Source: Bacillus sp. FJAT-42376 (GTDB lineage Bacteria; Bacillota; Bacilli; Bacillales; Bacillaceae). Taken from it: a stretch of DNA of 64,000 nt. Below, one piece after another: positions 17,752-26,501 of the stretch (position 1 is the first letter of the stretch; every line of letters begins with the position of its first letter). The notes below the pieces were generated by a model. That model saw nothing but the letters and a program-made list of their open reading frames with translations. It ran no database searches and was not told the DNA's origin. The DNA is taken from contig NZ_CP033906.1 in assembly GCF_003816055.1 (NCBI RefSeq), positions 2,046,001 to 2,110,000 on the forward strand, read 5' to 3'. The translations under genes were made by a program, and so were the position numbers.

Positions 17752-18436
17752 AGGCAATGACCGTGGGCGGCCGGCTAAATTGAAGAGCGGAACGGCCAAA
17801 TTGGGTGCCAAATCGGACAAATAAAACGGAACGGCTAAATAACTGAACCGTTCGGCTAAATAAAAGGCTGGAACGGCTGAATCGAAGAGCTGAATGGCCA
17901 AATAAGGTGCGAAATTGGACAAATAAAACGGAACGGCCAAAAAGCTGCTCCGTCCGGCTAAATAAAAGGCGGGAACGGCTGAATCGAAGAGCGGAACGGC
18001 CAAATTGGGTGCGAAATCGGACAAATAAAATGGAACGGTCAAAAAGCTGCCCCGGCCGGCTAAATAAAAGGCAGGAACGGCTGAATCGAAGAGCAGAACG
18101 GCCAAATAGGGTGCGAAATCGGACAAATAAAATGGAACGGCCAAAAAGCTGCTCCGTCCGGCTAAATAGAAGGCGGGAACGGCTAAATCGAAGAGCGGAA
18201 CGGCCAAATAGGGTGCGAGCTCGGACAAATAAAATGGAACGGCCAAAAAGCTGCCCCGTTTGGCTAAATAAAAGGCAGGAACGGCTAAATCGAAGAGCCG
18301 AACGGCCAAATAAGGTGCGAAGTCGGACAAATAAAATGGAACGGCCAAAAACCGTCCCCGTCCGGCTAAATAAAAGGCGGGAACGGCTAAATCGAAAAGC
18401 GAACCTGCCAAATAACAAGCGGCATCAGACAAAGTA
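17752..18436. repeat. Tandem array of a 102-bp higher-order repeat (about 6.5 copies)
   Basis: The motif GGCTAAATAAAAGG or a near copy starts at 17854, 17956, 18058, 18160, 18262 and 18364, exactly 102 bases apart. Each unit consists of five smaller repeats of 21, 21, 21, 18 and 21 bases, each beginning CGG(C/A)(T/C)AAAT or CGGCCAAA. As 102 is a multiple of three, several frames stay open. Leftward, a 294-codon frame (17548-18432) encodes repeats of the type FYLAGRG-SFLAVP-FYLSDFA-PYLAVPL-FDLAVPA; a second leftward and one rightward frame are also long. The leftward frame runs back through a terminator into doxX antisense, which argues against a gene, although GGAGG lies 10 bases before its TTG start. 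Most likely non-coding or decayed. Confidence 0.85.
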
Positions 18437-18551
18437 GAAACACCTCCGCCCTCCTCGATAAAAAGACAAAATAAACTAACTGAGACCTCCTAAATTCCGG
18501 CCAGTTAATGGTAAAATAATCCTGTACACTATTTGAAAGCGGGAGATAAAG

Positions 18552-19157
18552 ATGCTGTTTCATTACCACTATTGGACACCTTATTTAGAAGAGACAGAAA
18601 CGTTTTACACGGAACTCGGATTCACTGTTCATCAGCGGATCGGCAGGCTGAACGGATCATTTCAGTCCTTCAATCCGCCGCTTTCCTGGAATGACTTCCG
18701 CGAAAACCCGCCGCTGTTTCGGATTATAGAATTGAAAAAAGGAAACATCAACGTAACAGTTGGATATGGAAAAAAACCAATATTCGATCATATTGGTTTT
18801 ATCGTTTCAAAAGAGGAACACGATCTTGTGTGCGGAAAAGCTGGTAAGCTTGGATGGACGGTAGAGGAAGATGAACGGAGAACCTTTATTTCGACTCCAT
18901 ATGGTTTCCGTCTGGAGCTTCAAACCAACAAGGATGTCCTCGGTTCCGGTATGGAAGCGATAGAAGAAATGAGAGTTTCCGTTAAAAAGGAAGGTCTTGA
19001 ACAAGATTTATTGTATGTATTTGAAAAAAGGGTTCCTGTTCATGCCGAAGTGAAGGAGGAAACAAGATTGCTTCAGGTCAAAATGAATGGACTCAAAAGC
19101 TGCACGGATCCGAATAAAGTGTTATTAGTGGATTCTATAAAGGAAACGGTCAAATGA
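18552..19157 (+). CDS. VOC (glyoxalase/bleomycin resistance) superfamily protein
   Basis: A 201-residue protein opening with YHYWTPYLEETETFYTELGFTVHQRIG, the first beta-alpha-beta-beta-beta module of the vicinal oxygen chelate fold, followed by a second module with FDHIGFIVS and STPYGFRLELQTN. It shows a possible metal ligand His in each half and a Glu in LELQ. Residues ~140-200 are an extension outside the VOC fold. Substrate unknown. GGGAG precedes the ATG. It overlaps the following lipoprotein gene by four bases, so the two are co-translated. Confidence 0.75.
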   Translation: MLFHYHYWTPYLEETETFYTELGFTVHQRIGRLNGSFQSFNPPLSWNDFRENPPLFRIIELKKGNINVTVGYGKKPIFDHIGFIVSKEEHDLVCGKAGKLGWTVEEDERRTFISTPYGFRLELQTNKDVLGSGMEAIEEMRVSVKKEGLEQDLLYVFEKRVPVHAEVKEETRLLQVKMNGLKSCTDPNKVLLVDSIKETVK

Positions 19158-19729
19158 AACAGTTTCTCATCCTGGCAGCGGCTTTCTTTCTCCTGACAGG
19201 GTGCGAGGAAACACAATCGAAGGAAGTGAGAAACAAAGCACCAAAAGCTCCTGAGTCGACGGTTGCTTTAACCGAATTAACCAGTCTGAAAAATAAGCTT
19301 GTCCGTTATACGAAATCTGAGACTGTAATGAGCGGAAATGTAAATAGTGTCGATTTTTCCATCGAATCACTTTTTAGCAGCAATACAAAAACATACAAAT
19401 ATATCATAAAGATAAGGGATACCGGTCCTATTAAAAATCAGGGGAAAGATGGTCCTTATAAGTTTAAATTAATCAGGATCACTGCCGGGGTGGAGAATAG
19501 GAAAAGCGGGAAATATTTTATTTCAGCCTCCTCTCCTCCTTACAGAAATATAGAAGATGTTCATCTGACAGGAACCCATTTGTTATTTTCAAGCAGACAA
19601 AAATTTTCTGATGAGCAATTTTTTGTAGAAGCCATTATGGTCAATGATGAACCGATAGGTGAATCCAAAAAAGGATCGAAGATTTATCGGGGAATTTTTG
19701 GCCGGGACGAAACCATTTTATACGAATAA
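19154..19729 (+). CDS. Putative lipoprotein of unknown function
   Basis: A 191-residue protein with a lipoprotein signal peptide (MKQFLILAAAFFLLTGC, lipobox LLTGC at residue 17) followed by a polar, Lys/Glu-rich linker and a mixed alpha/beta domain. It resembles nothing I can name. It shares an ATGA overlap with the VOC gene and a terminator directly follows, so these two genes are the whole operon. It is probably anchored on the outer face of the membrane. Confidence 0.75.
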   Translation: MKQFLILAAAFFLLTGCEETQSKEVRNKAPKAPESTVALTELTSLKNKLVRYTKSETVMSGNVNSVDFSIESLFSSNTKTYKYIIKIRDTGPIKNQGKDGPYKFKLIRITAGVENRKSGKYFISASSPPYRNIEDVHLTGTHLLFSSRQKFSDEQFFVEAIMVNDEPIGESKKGSKIYRGIFGRDETILYE

Positions 19730-19738
19730 TGTGTTATA

Positions 19739-19762
19739 GGCCGGATCATTCCGGTCTTTTTT
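19739..19762 (+). terminator. Terminator of the VOC-lipoprotein operon
   Basis: GGCCGGA pairs with TCCGGTC (one G-U) around TCAT, followed by six T. Confidence 0.8.
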
Positions 19763-19881
19763 GTATGCACTTATAATCTTTTCTGCCGAGGAGGGCAGGC
19801 ATTCCTTTTAGGGGGGCATCTTATATATGCCTCTCTGCGCTTATGGGATGAACAGGCACTTCCAGGTACCTATCGTACATA

Positions 19882-20002
19882 AAAGTGCGTACTTTCCTAA
19901 GAGATTCAAATCACCCATAATGACTATCAGCTGCCCCGTACTGTTTTGAACGAAGCCTATAGGAACTTATAAGTACCTACAGCACTTTGAAGTGCGTACT
20001 TC
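19882..20002 (+). promoter_or_regulatory. Duplicated AAGTGCGTACTT operators upstream of the MFS-LLM operon
   Basis: The 12-base near-palindrome AAGTGCGTACTT occurs exactly twice, at 19883-19894 and 19990-20001, with centres 107 bases apart. A related AAGTACCT sits between them at about 19971. GTAC-centred palindromes are typical of HxlR/DUF24-family regulators, and in B. subtilis the similar exporter gene ytbD is controlled by the HxlR protein YtcD. No such regulator is adjacent here. The 350-base intergenic region holds nothing else recognisable. Confidence 0.55.
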
Positions 20003-20113
20003 TATTAAGAAATGGTATGGGTCATAATAACTTCAGAAGGTGAAAGGAATGCCGGGCCCGCATTTCTGCAGCCGCAATTATTCATGTGGATTATATGTAA
20101 AGGAGGAGTTCGA

Positions 20114-21322
20114 ATGAGCTCAACTGCAATCAATCAAAAGGAGAAAAAAGGCGGATCACTCGCCCTTCTTGCTTTGGCCATTAGTGCTTTTGGAATTGGA
20201 ACGACCGAATTTGTACCGGTTGGTTTGCTTTCATCACTCGCCGATGATTTAAATATATCGATTACACTTGCCGGACTTTTAATTTCCGGTTACGCCATGG
20301 GAGTTGCAATCGGAGCGCCCGTGTTAACCGCGCTTACTAATAAAATGAGCAGAAAAACGCTGCTTATGCTGCTTATGGTTGTCTTTATTTTAGGTAACTC
20401 CGTTGCAGCCATGTCTGGAAGTTTTACCTTGCTTTTAATTGCCCGTTTTATTACAGCCTTCTCTCATGGAGTATTCTTCTCAATCGGGTCTACCATCGCG
20501 GCGGACTTGGTGCCTGAGAACAAACGGGCAAGCGCCATCGCCTTTATGTTTACAGGATTAACAGTCGCAACGGTGACCGGTGTTCCACTTGGCACGTTCA
20601 TCGGCCAGGCTTTCGGCTGGAGAGCAACATTCTGGGCGGTAGCTGCATTGGGAATTATCGCCATCATTGCGAGCGCCATTTTGGTACCAGGCAACTTGAA
20701 AAAAGCACCTGCATCCAAAATCAGCGACAACTTTAAAATTCTTGGAAACGGTCCGCTTATGCTTTCCTTCGCCATCACTGCATTGGGATACGGGGGAACA
20801 TTTGTAGCGTTCACTTATTTAGCTCCTATTCTCGAGGACATCACAGGGTTTGCTTCAGGTGCTGTCAGCATCCTTTTGCTTGTTTATGGAGTAGCGGTTG
20901 CCATCGGAAACTCTGTAGGGGGGAAAGTGGCAAACAAAAACCCGCTTAAAGCGTTATTCTGGATGTTTGTTGTCCAAGCCATTGTGTTAGTGGCACTGAC
21001 TTTTACGGCTCCATTTAAAGTAGCAGGATTAATTACCATCTTCTTAATGGGATTGCTTGCCTTTATGAACGTTCCGGGGCTTCAGGTATACGTGGTGCAG
21101 CTTGCTGAACGCCATGTTCCATCTGCTGTAAACGTAGCTTCTGCCCTGAATATAGCAGCATTTAATGTAGGGATTGCCATCGGTGCGTTTGTCGGAGGAT
21201 TGATTGTGGACTCGATCGGCTTGATTCATACCCCTTGGATTGGCGGTGTGATGGTGTTCGGAGCTGTGCTTCTGACCGCCTGGAGTTCAGCAATTGAGAA
21301 AAAACACACCCGTTCTGCTTAA
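20114..21322 (+). CDS. MFS transporter, AraJ/YtbD-like drug or sugar efflux
   Basis: A 402-residue, 12-segment major facilitator. The opening AISAFGIGTTEFVPVGLLSSLADDLNISITLAGLLISGYAMGVAIGAPV is characteristic of the AraJ/NepI/YtbD efflux group, with the motif A region NKMSRKTLL. The ATG at 20114 follows AAAGGAGGAG closely; the frame extends 102 bases upstream without membrane sequence or a binding site and is not part of the gene. The next gene, an LLM oxidoreductase, begins 14 bases after its stop. The pair is probably induced by a toxic compound sensed by an HxlR-type regulator. Confidence 0.88.
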   Translation: MSSTAINQKEKKGGSLALLALAISAFGIGTTEFVPVGLLSSLADDLNISITLAGLLISGYAMGVAIGAPVLTALTNKMSRKTLLMLLMVVFILGNSVAAMSGSFTLLLIARFITAFSHGVFFSIGSTIAADLVPENKRASAIAFMFTGLTVATVTGVPLGTFIGQAFGWRATFWAVAALGIIAIIASAILVPGNLKKAPASKISDNFKILGNGPLMLSFAITALGYGGTFVAFTYLAPILEDITGFASGAVSILLLVYGVAVAIGNSVGGKVANKNPLKALFWMFVVQAIVLVALTFTAPFKVAGLITIFLMGLLAFMNVPGLQVYVVQLAERHVPSAVNVASALNIAAFNVGIAIGAFVGGLIVDSIGLIHTPWIGGVMVFGAVLLTAWSSAIEKKHTRSA

Positions 21323-21336
21323 GGAGGAATACTCGG

Positions 21337-22305
21337 ATGACACAGTTCAAGGGACACCGTTCTTATAATCGGATGTATAAGGAGGGAGAGCTGACTCTCG
21401 GTCTGCATATCCCTCTTGAAAATTACCGATTTGAAGCACCAACGATGGAAAAACAGGTGGAGCTTTCACAAAAGGCGGAAGAGTACGGCTTTACGAGTCT
21501 TTGGTTCAGAGATGTTCTGCTGCAGGATCCCCAGTTTGGAGATCCTGCCACAGGGCAGATTTATGACATGATGATTTACTTGACCTACCTGGCAAGTAAA
21601 ACAAAGGAAATCGCTCTGGGGACCTCAGCTGCCGTTCTTTCGCTCAGGCATCCATTAAGGGTGGCAAAAGAAGCAGCTACTATAGAGATGCTGTTTCCGG
21701 AAAGACTCATTCTTGGGGTTTCCTCAGGGGACCGGCGCGCAGATTTCGAGGCGCTTGGTGTCACGCATGCCACCAGAGGAGAACGGTTTTCCGAAGCCTT
21801 TCATTATTTGAATAAGGTACTTTATGAAGATTTTCCGGCCATTACCGGATCCATGGGTTCAATCCATGGCGCAAGTCTAGTGCCGAAACCGGATAGGAAA
21901 ATTCCGACGATGATCACAGGCTACAGTCAGCAGGATATGGAATGGTTTGCGAAATATGGAGACGGGTGGATGTATTATCCGCGCACCCCGCATCTTCAGG
22001 CTGAATCCATCAGGCAATGGCGGAAGCTTTCAGAAGCATTCCATCCCGGTGTATTTAAACCGTTCAGCCAGCCGATGCATCTTGACCTTTTTGAAGATCC
22101 AAATGAAATGCCTGTTCCAATCAGGCTTGGATTTAGAGCGGGCCGGAACACTTTGATTGAATTGCTGGAAGTGTATAGAGAAATCGGGGTGAATCACCTG
22201 TTTTTCGCATTGTTTGACGGAAAACGTCCGGCTGATGAAGTCATTCAGGAGCTTGGAGAAGAGGTTCTGCCTCATTTTCCTGCCAACCATGCCACTACTC
22301 GTTAA
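21337..22305 (+). CDS. LLM-class (luciferase-like) flavin oxidoreductase
   Basis: A 322-residue TIM-barrel protein of the bacterial luciferase superfamily. EEYGFTSLWFRDVLLQDPQFGDP, IALGTSAAVLSLRHPLRVAKEAATIEML, LILGVSSGDRRADFEALGV and KIPTMITGYSQQDMEWFAKYGDGWMYYP are typical of FMN- or F420-using members of about this length. TAAGGAGG lies nine bases before the ATG, directly after the MFS stop, so the two form an operon. Together they may oxidise or reduce and export the same compound (inference). Confidence 0.85.
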   Translation: MTQFKGHRSYNRMYKEGELTLGLHIPLENYRFEAPTMEKQVELSQKAEEYGFTSLWFRDVLLQDPQFGDPATGQIYDMMIYLTYLASKTKEIALGTSAAVLSLRHPLRVAKEAATIEMLFPERLILGVSSGDRRADFEALGVTHATRGERFSEAFHYLNKVLYEDFPAITGSMGSIHGASLVPKPDRKIPTMITGYSQQDMEWFAKYGDGWMYYPRTPHLQAESIRQWRKLSEAFHPGVFKPFSQPMHLDLFEDPNEMPVPIRLGFRAGRNTLIELLEVYREIGVNHLFFALFDGKRPADEVIQELGEEVLPHFPANHATTR

Positions 22306-22310
22306 CCTTT

Positions 22311-22460
22311 TTACCACCTGTTGATTGGAGTGGAAGGCGTGAGTCTCCTGCTTAGAGCAGCGGGACAGGAGAGATCCGCAGGCGCAAAGCGGCGAGGAGT
22401 CTCGCCGCCAGCCCAAGGAAAGAAAAGCGCCTGCTGGCTGCAATCAACAGCCAGGTTAAC
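22311..22460. repeat. Dispersed intergenic repeat, copy 2 (full length)
   Basis: Begins ACCTGTTGATTGGAGTGGAAGG and ends CTGCAATCAACAGCCAGGTTAA. The internal blocks GAGTCTCCTGC, GCAGCGGGACAGG, GCAAAGCGGCGAGGAG and CGCCTGCTGGCTG are in the same order as in copies 1 and 3. It lies between the LLM gene and its terminator. Confidence 0.9.
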
Positions 22461-22491
22461 AGCTTTAAGAAAAGAAACGGAGACTAAGCCA

Positions 22492-22517
22492 AACCCGGGA
22501 GCGTTCCCGGGTTTTTT
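22492..22517 (+). terminator. Terminator of the MFS-LLM operon
   Basis: A perfect stem (AACCCGGGA with TCCCGGGTT) around GCGT, followed by T residues; it lies beyond the repeat copy. Confidence 0.9.
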
Positions 22518-22673
22518 TATGTCCATTCCTGTTTGCGGGGTTTGTAAAATCACGGTCCGGCAGTCATTCTGCAAATGAAAACCGAAAGCGATTTGGCGAG
22601 CCCGCTCAGTTTACAACTGGCTGGTTTTTGCTTAGAGTAGTAAAGAGCAATGTACATAAAGGGGGAAAAAAGA

Positions 22674-23444
22674 ATGTTTTTGCCATCTTTCAGTTTAGAG
22701 GGAAAAACCGCTGTTGTAACAGGCGCAGGAAAAGGAATTGGCCGGGCCATTGCGATTGGTTTCGCGGAGGCAGGAGCCGATGTAGCCCTTCTTGCCAGAA
22801 CAAAAACGGATTTGGATGAAGTGAAAAATGTAATCGAAAAGGAATTTGGGAGAAAAGCGTATGCCATCCAGGCCGATGTAACAAAGCGTGAAGATCTCTC
22901 TGCTGCGTTCCATCAAGTGCTGGAACACGCTGGAAAACTTGATATTCTCGTAAATAATGCAGGAATGAATATCCGGACTCCAGCCTTGGATGTCACCGAT
23001 TCTGAATGGGATACGATTGTTAATACAAATTTAAAATCCGCCTTTATGGCCTCTCAAGAAGCAGGAAAATACATGAAGGACTCTGGAGGAAGAATCATTA
23101 ATATCGCATCTGTTGCAGGACATACCGCCCTTCGGACAGGGGTTGTCTACGGGTCAACGAAAGCAGCGCTTATTCAAATGACTAAAATTCTTGCCTACGA
23201 GTGGGGAAAATACAATATTCATGTGAATGCCCTTGGACCATGGTACTTTGAAACACCTCTGACAGAAAAGCTGCTGCAGGACAAGGACTATGTCGATCAG
23301 CTTTTATCGGTCACCCCGCTTAAGCGGATCGGACAGCTTCCGGAGCTTGTAGGACCCGCCGTCTTCCTGGCTTCAGAGGCAGCCAATTATGTAACAGGTC
23401 AAACCCTATTTATCGATGGCGGGATGACCATTAACGGATTCTAA
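22674..23444 (+). CDS. Short-chain dehydrogenase/reductase (SDR)
   Basis: A 256-residue classical SDR: NAD(P)-binding VVTGAGKGIGRAIAIG at the N-terminus, LVNNAGMN (~90), the catalytic Ser in INIASVAGH, Tyr/Lys in YGSTKAAL, and the C-terminal ASEAANYVTGQTLFIDGGM. Sequence and length are closest in style to gluconate 5-dehydrogenase/2-deoxygluconate dehydrogenase-type enzymes, but the substrate is not determinable. The ATG at 22674 has AAGGGGG upstream; a start 24 bases earlier lacks one. Single gene. Confidence 0.88.
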   Translation: MFLPSFSLEGKTAVVTGAGKGIGRAIAIGFAEAGADVALLARTKTDLDEVKNVIEKEFGRKAYAIQADVTKREDLSAAFHQVLEHAGKLDILVNNAGMNIRTPALDVTDSEWDTIVNTNLKSAFMASQEAGKYMKDSGGRIINIASVAGHTALRTGVVYGSTKAALIQMTKILAYEWGKYNIHVNALGPWYFETPLTEKLLQDKDYVDQLLSVTPLKRIGQLPELVGPAVFLASEAANYVTGQTLFIDGGMTINGF

Positions 23445-23513
23445 AGCTAAAGTTTTAAAGTCTTCTCGGCAGGGAATAACGTCCTATAACATACTGTATC
23501 AGGAGGGGCTAGG

Positions 23514-23741
23514 ATGCCAGGAATTTCTGCTAGAGATATTCGTATAACCATTGACGAAAATAATTTTGTCCCGCAGCAGCTTCACCCTTACCAGCTGCAG
23601 GCATTGAAGCATGATTATCGCGCCCTAATAGAAGAGAATGGACATGACCCAGTCAAACTCGAAGCGGCCCAGAAAGCTTTTAAACGAGTACTTAACAGTA
23701 TTGGCTACCGCATTGAAGTACATTATGATCCCCCTGCCTAG
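23514..23741 (+). CDS. Small conserved-looking hypothetical protein
   Basis: A 75-residue soluble protein (pattern RDIRITIDENNF, HPYQLQALKHDYRALIEENG, AQKAFKRVLNSIGYRIEVHYDPP), mostly alpha-helical with short strands at the ends. I do not recognise a family. A strong AGGAGGGG site precedes the ATG and the terminator stem begins inside the stop-codon region, which together support a real gene. Confidence 0.65.
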   Translation: MPGISARDIRITIDENNFVPQQLHPYQLQALKHDYRALIEENGHDPVKLEAAQKAFKRVLNSIGYRIEVHYDPPA

Positions 23742-23775
23742 GAGTATTAAACTCCCGGAGCAGGGGGTTTTTTTT
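23730..23775 (+). terminator. Terminator overlapping the end of the 75-residue gene
   Basis: CCCCCTGC pairs with GCAGGGGG, with an inner GGAGT/ACTCC stem, followed by eight T. Confidence 0.9.
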
Positions 23776-23933
23776 GTGGTGTCTTATCCTTTAGCCTCAT
23801 GCTTGCTGAACCTGAAAAAATCTTTATGGAAAATACAGGTTTTTGGAATTTTTGGAAAGGGTATGTGAAATATGTTCAGGCAGATGCATCAGTCTTTTGG
23901 TACATAAAATTTTTATTATAGGGAGGGTTTTCA

Positions 23934-25103
23934 ATGTTTTGTACGAAATGCGGAATGAAGCTTAGAGCAGAAGACAAATTTTGCGCAAGATGCGGAAATG
24001 CAATCAGCCGGGATATTAAACCGTATGAACCAGCCCGGGTGGAACAGGCAGCGGCTGTCGAGGAGCCGCCGCTGAGGGGGCATGATGAGAAAATAGCAAA
24101 GGAATCAGGGGATACAGGCTTTGAATTCGCATCTGTTCCAGCGTCTCCCCCTACTCAGGAAAAAGGTCCATTGAATGTAGACCCTCCATCTGCAAAATCC
24201 GCAGCTGAACATGAAGCGGGTGGAAGAGAAAAAACAGGAAGCAGAGACCCTGAATCTCCTGAAATGGCCTATGCAGGACTTTTCACTGAACTCGAAAAGC
24301 CAAAACAGGATGAGGTCCGCAGGGAGCATCCAGCCGGACAGCCGGTGAGTCAACCAGAGAAGCGTTCAAAAGAGAGCGAAACTCCTTCCATGAAAAGCGA
24401 GGCCCTCTCAAACATGGGGAAGAGGACTCCTTCTCTTGATGATCAAAGGAAACAGGCAAGTGTGCATCCTATTTCATTAACCAAGAGTCCTGAACAGCCG
24501 GACCATTCCAATGATCATTCAGTTCAGGCAGCATCGCAGCCAGTAATTCGGCCGGTCCATACCGGAGGCGCGGCGGCTCTGCAGGCGGATCATCAGCCGG
24601 AAACTCATTCACCTGCCCCTTCAGAGCATCCATCGCAAAATCCAGCTAATTTTAGCCCTGCCCTTGAGGAGCTGCTCTCCGTTTTTGCAGGTGAAAACAG
24701 CGAATACTATTTGGCCAGCTGGAGAAAGCCTTACAGTATGAACTGGGCAGCGTTTTTTCTGACCATATTCTGGATGGGGCACCGCAAAATGATTGCCCCG
24801 ATGATCATAACTGCCGGTACTTACATTCTTGCCGGTTTGCTTATAGCGGCAACCGGAGCGTATTGGCTGACTATACTAGCGGTCCCTCTATTTTTGACGG
24901 CGATAGGATTTTTAGGAAACCGGATTTATCTGAGTCATGCAAAGGAAAAAATATCGAAAGTACAATCCTATCAGGGTTCGGCTGAAGAAAAACGGCAAAT
25001 GCTTGCGATGAAGGGCGGAACCGGTCCGGTTGGGGTATTCATCACCTTTGGCGTGATGATTGGCTATCTGCTTATTTCCGTTCTTCTTTTTTCTTTCCTG
25101 TGA
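23934..25103 (+). CDS. Zinc-ribbon protein with disordered linker and DUF2628-like membrane domain
   Basis: A 389-residue protein. Residues 1-24 are a zinc ribbon (MFCTKCGMKLRAEDKFCARCG, two CXXC pairs). Residues ~30-240 are low-complexity, rich in Pro, Glu, Ser, His and Lys, and probably disordered. The C-terminal third has WRKPYSMNWAAFFLTIFWMGHRKM followed by four hydrophobic segments, matching DUF2628-type membrane proteins. The zinc ribbon would face the cytoplasm. Function unknown. A similar zinc-ribbon N-terminus occurs in the protein at 27491-29074. GGAGGG lies upstream of the ATG; a clear terminator follows. Confidence 0.8.
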   Translation: MFCTKCGMKLRAEDKFCARCGNAISRDIKPYEPARVEQAAAVEEPPLRGHDEKIAKESGDTGFEFASVPASPPTQEKGPLNVDPPSAKSAAEHEAGGREKTGSRDPESPEMAYAGLFTELEKPKQDEVRREHPAGQPVSQPEKRSKESETPSMKSEALSNMGKRTPSLDDQRKQASVHPISLTKSPEQPDHSNDHSVQAASQPVIRPVHTGGAAALQADHQPETHSPAPSEHPSQNPANFSPALEELLSVFAGENSEYYLASWRKPYSMNWAAFFLTIFWMGHRKMIAPMIITAGTYILAGLLIAATGAYWLTILAVPLFLTAIGFLGNRIYLSHAKEKISKVQSYQGSAEEKRQMLAMKGGTGPVGVFITFGVMIGYLLISVLLFSFL

Positions 25104-25128
25104 GACATTTGAACGCTGCATTAGGGTG

Positions 25129-25157
25129 AAAAGACCGGTTCTGGCCGGTCTTTTTTT
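25129..25157 (+). terminator. Terminator of the zinc-ribbon/DUF2628 gene
   Basis: AAGACCGG pairs with CCGGTCTT around TTCTGG, followed by seven T. Confidence 0.9.
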
Positions 25158-25261
25158 ACTGTGAATCCGTTATATACGGTACAATCAGGAGGGTATATAA
25201 TGGATATGATTGACATTGGTCGAAAATTTATTAATCTTACACTGCACTAAAGGGGAAGAAA

Positions 25262-25843
25262 ATGAAAAAAGTGAAATGGCCGATTTGGGCAGCTTTGTGC
25301 CTGTTTGCTGCCGGTTTTATTTATTTGATTTACTTACACGTGAAAATTCAGCAGTATGCGCAAGCAAAACCGGTATCGAATGCAGATTACCTGATTGTTC
25401 TAGGGGCGAAAGTAAATGGAGATGTTCCATCATTGGCATTGAAATACAGAATTGATGCAGCAGCTGACTATATGGCAAATCATCCTAAAACGACCGCCAT
25501 TGTTTCAGGAGGCAGGGGGCCGGGTGAAAACCGCACGGAAGCAGATGCCATGAAAGAGGGATTAATGAAACACGGAATTGCGGCTTCGAGAATCATCTTG
25601 GAAGACCGATCCACGAGTACAGTTGAAAACATAGAAAACTCCAAAGCCCTCATTCCTGAGAATGCCCGCACAGGAGTGATTGTGACGAACGATTTTCACC
25701 TGTACAGATCGGTTATGATTGCCTCAGAACACGGACTGAATGTGTCTGGATTAGCGGCAAAGACTCCTCCTATTATTGTCTTTAAGTCCTATACAAGGGA
25801 ATACCTGGCCCTTACTAATTTCTTTATTCAAAGCAAACGTTGA
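25262..25843 (+). CDS. YdcF/SanA-like DUF218 protein
   Basis: A 193-residue protein with one N-terminal membrane segment (residues ~7-27) and a DUF218 domain: DYLIVLGAKVNGDVPS, ALKYRIDAAADYM, AIVSGGRGPGENRTEADAM, ILEDRSTSTVENIENSK and VTNDFHLYRS. Family members such as SanA and ElyC affect envelope integrity, but the enzymatic activity is not settled. The domain would lie outside the membrane. AAGGGGAAG precedes the ATG. Single gene. Confidence 0.87.
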   Translation: MKKVKWPIWAALCLFAAGFIYLIYLHVKIQQYAQAKPVSNADYLIVLGAKVNGDVPSLALKYRIDAAADYMANHPKTTAIVSGGRGPGENRTEADAMKEGLMKHGIAASRIILEDRSTSTVENIENSKALIPENARTGVIVTNDFHLYRSVMIASEHGLNVSGLAAKTPPIIVFKSYTREYLALTNFFIQSKR

Positions 25844-25927
25844 AGAGGAGAGCTTGACTTAGAAAAAAGACAAAAAGACCTCCGGCAGCGTAACGGGTTC
25901 GGTTTTAGGGTACAAAAACTACACATC

Positions 25928-25969
25928 AAAAAGAGTGCCAAATCGTATTGATTTTGTAACTCTTTTTTT
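25928..25969 (+). terminator. Probable terminator of the YdcF-like gene
   Basis: AAAAAGAGT pairs with ACTCTTTTT across a 22-base loop, and a T run follows. The A/T-rich stem makes it moderate. Confidence 0.55.
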
Positions 25970-26147
25970 CTTGATTTGCACGCGTTTTTTGCCGATAAAT
26001 CTTCATAATTTGCAATGCAAAATGCAGCCTGAAATATAGAGGACAGAACTTTCTGTTCTTCAAATGGAAGAAAGGTAATAGTGAGAATTAAGAGAATTTA
26101 GAATTTTAGCAGATGAAATGGATAAAAAATTGGAGGAAGTAACGGTT

Positions 26148-26501
26148 ATGTCCCTTCGTAAATATATATATTTCGAGTACGCAATCGGATTTATTGTCTG
26201 TCTTTTATTTTACATACAGCTGGATTATTCCATCCTACTATTTATTTTACTGCTTTTCGTCCCTGATCTAACCATGTTAGGTTATCTTATTAATACTAAG
26301 ATAGGATCTATTTTTTATAATCTTGGGCATAGTTTAATTATTCCATTCATTCTAGTTACAATAGCGTATTTAACAGGTGCATCCAGCTTAATGATGATTG
26401 TCATTATATGGATTTCTCATATTTATATGGACCGAGCTTTAGGCTACGGACTAAAGTATAACGATTCTTTTAAAAACACACATCTGCAGAAAATTGTTTG
26501 A
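26148..26501 (+). CDS. DUF4260-like integral membrane protein
   Basis: A 117-residue membrane protein with about four hydrophobic segments. The sequence FVPDLTMLGYLINTKIGSIFYNLGHS and the C-terminal HIYMDRALGYGLKY fit DUF4260. Function unknown. The ATG at 26148 has GGAGG about 11 bases upstream; an ATG 30 bases earlier has none. This gene and its flanks are visibly more AT-rich than neighbouring genes, a possible sign of later acquisition. Confidence 0.78.
   Translation: MSLRKYIYFEYAIGFIVCLLFYIQLDYSILLFILLLFVPDLTMLGYLINTKIGSIFYNLGHSLIIPFILVTIAYLTGASSLMMIVIIWISHIYMDRALGYGLKYNDSFKNTHLQKIV

Noticed and set aside
17548..18432. A 294-codon leftward frame of hydrophobic repeats as a protein gene
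   Set aside because: It arises from the 102-base periodicity, competes with other long frames on both strands, and continues through a terminator into doxX antisense. Kept as a repeat, with the coding question left open.
22321..22578. Open frames on both strands across the repeat at 22311-22460
   Set aside because: They come from the GC-rich dispersed repeat, which gives similar frames wherever it occurs.
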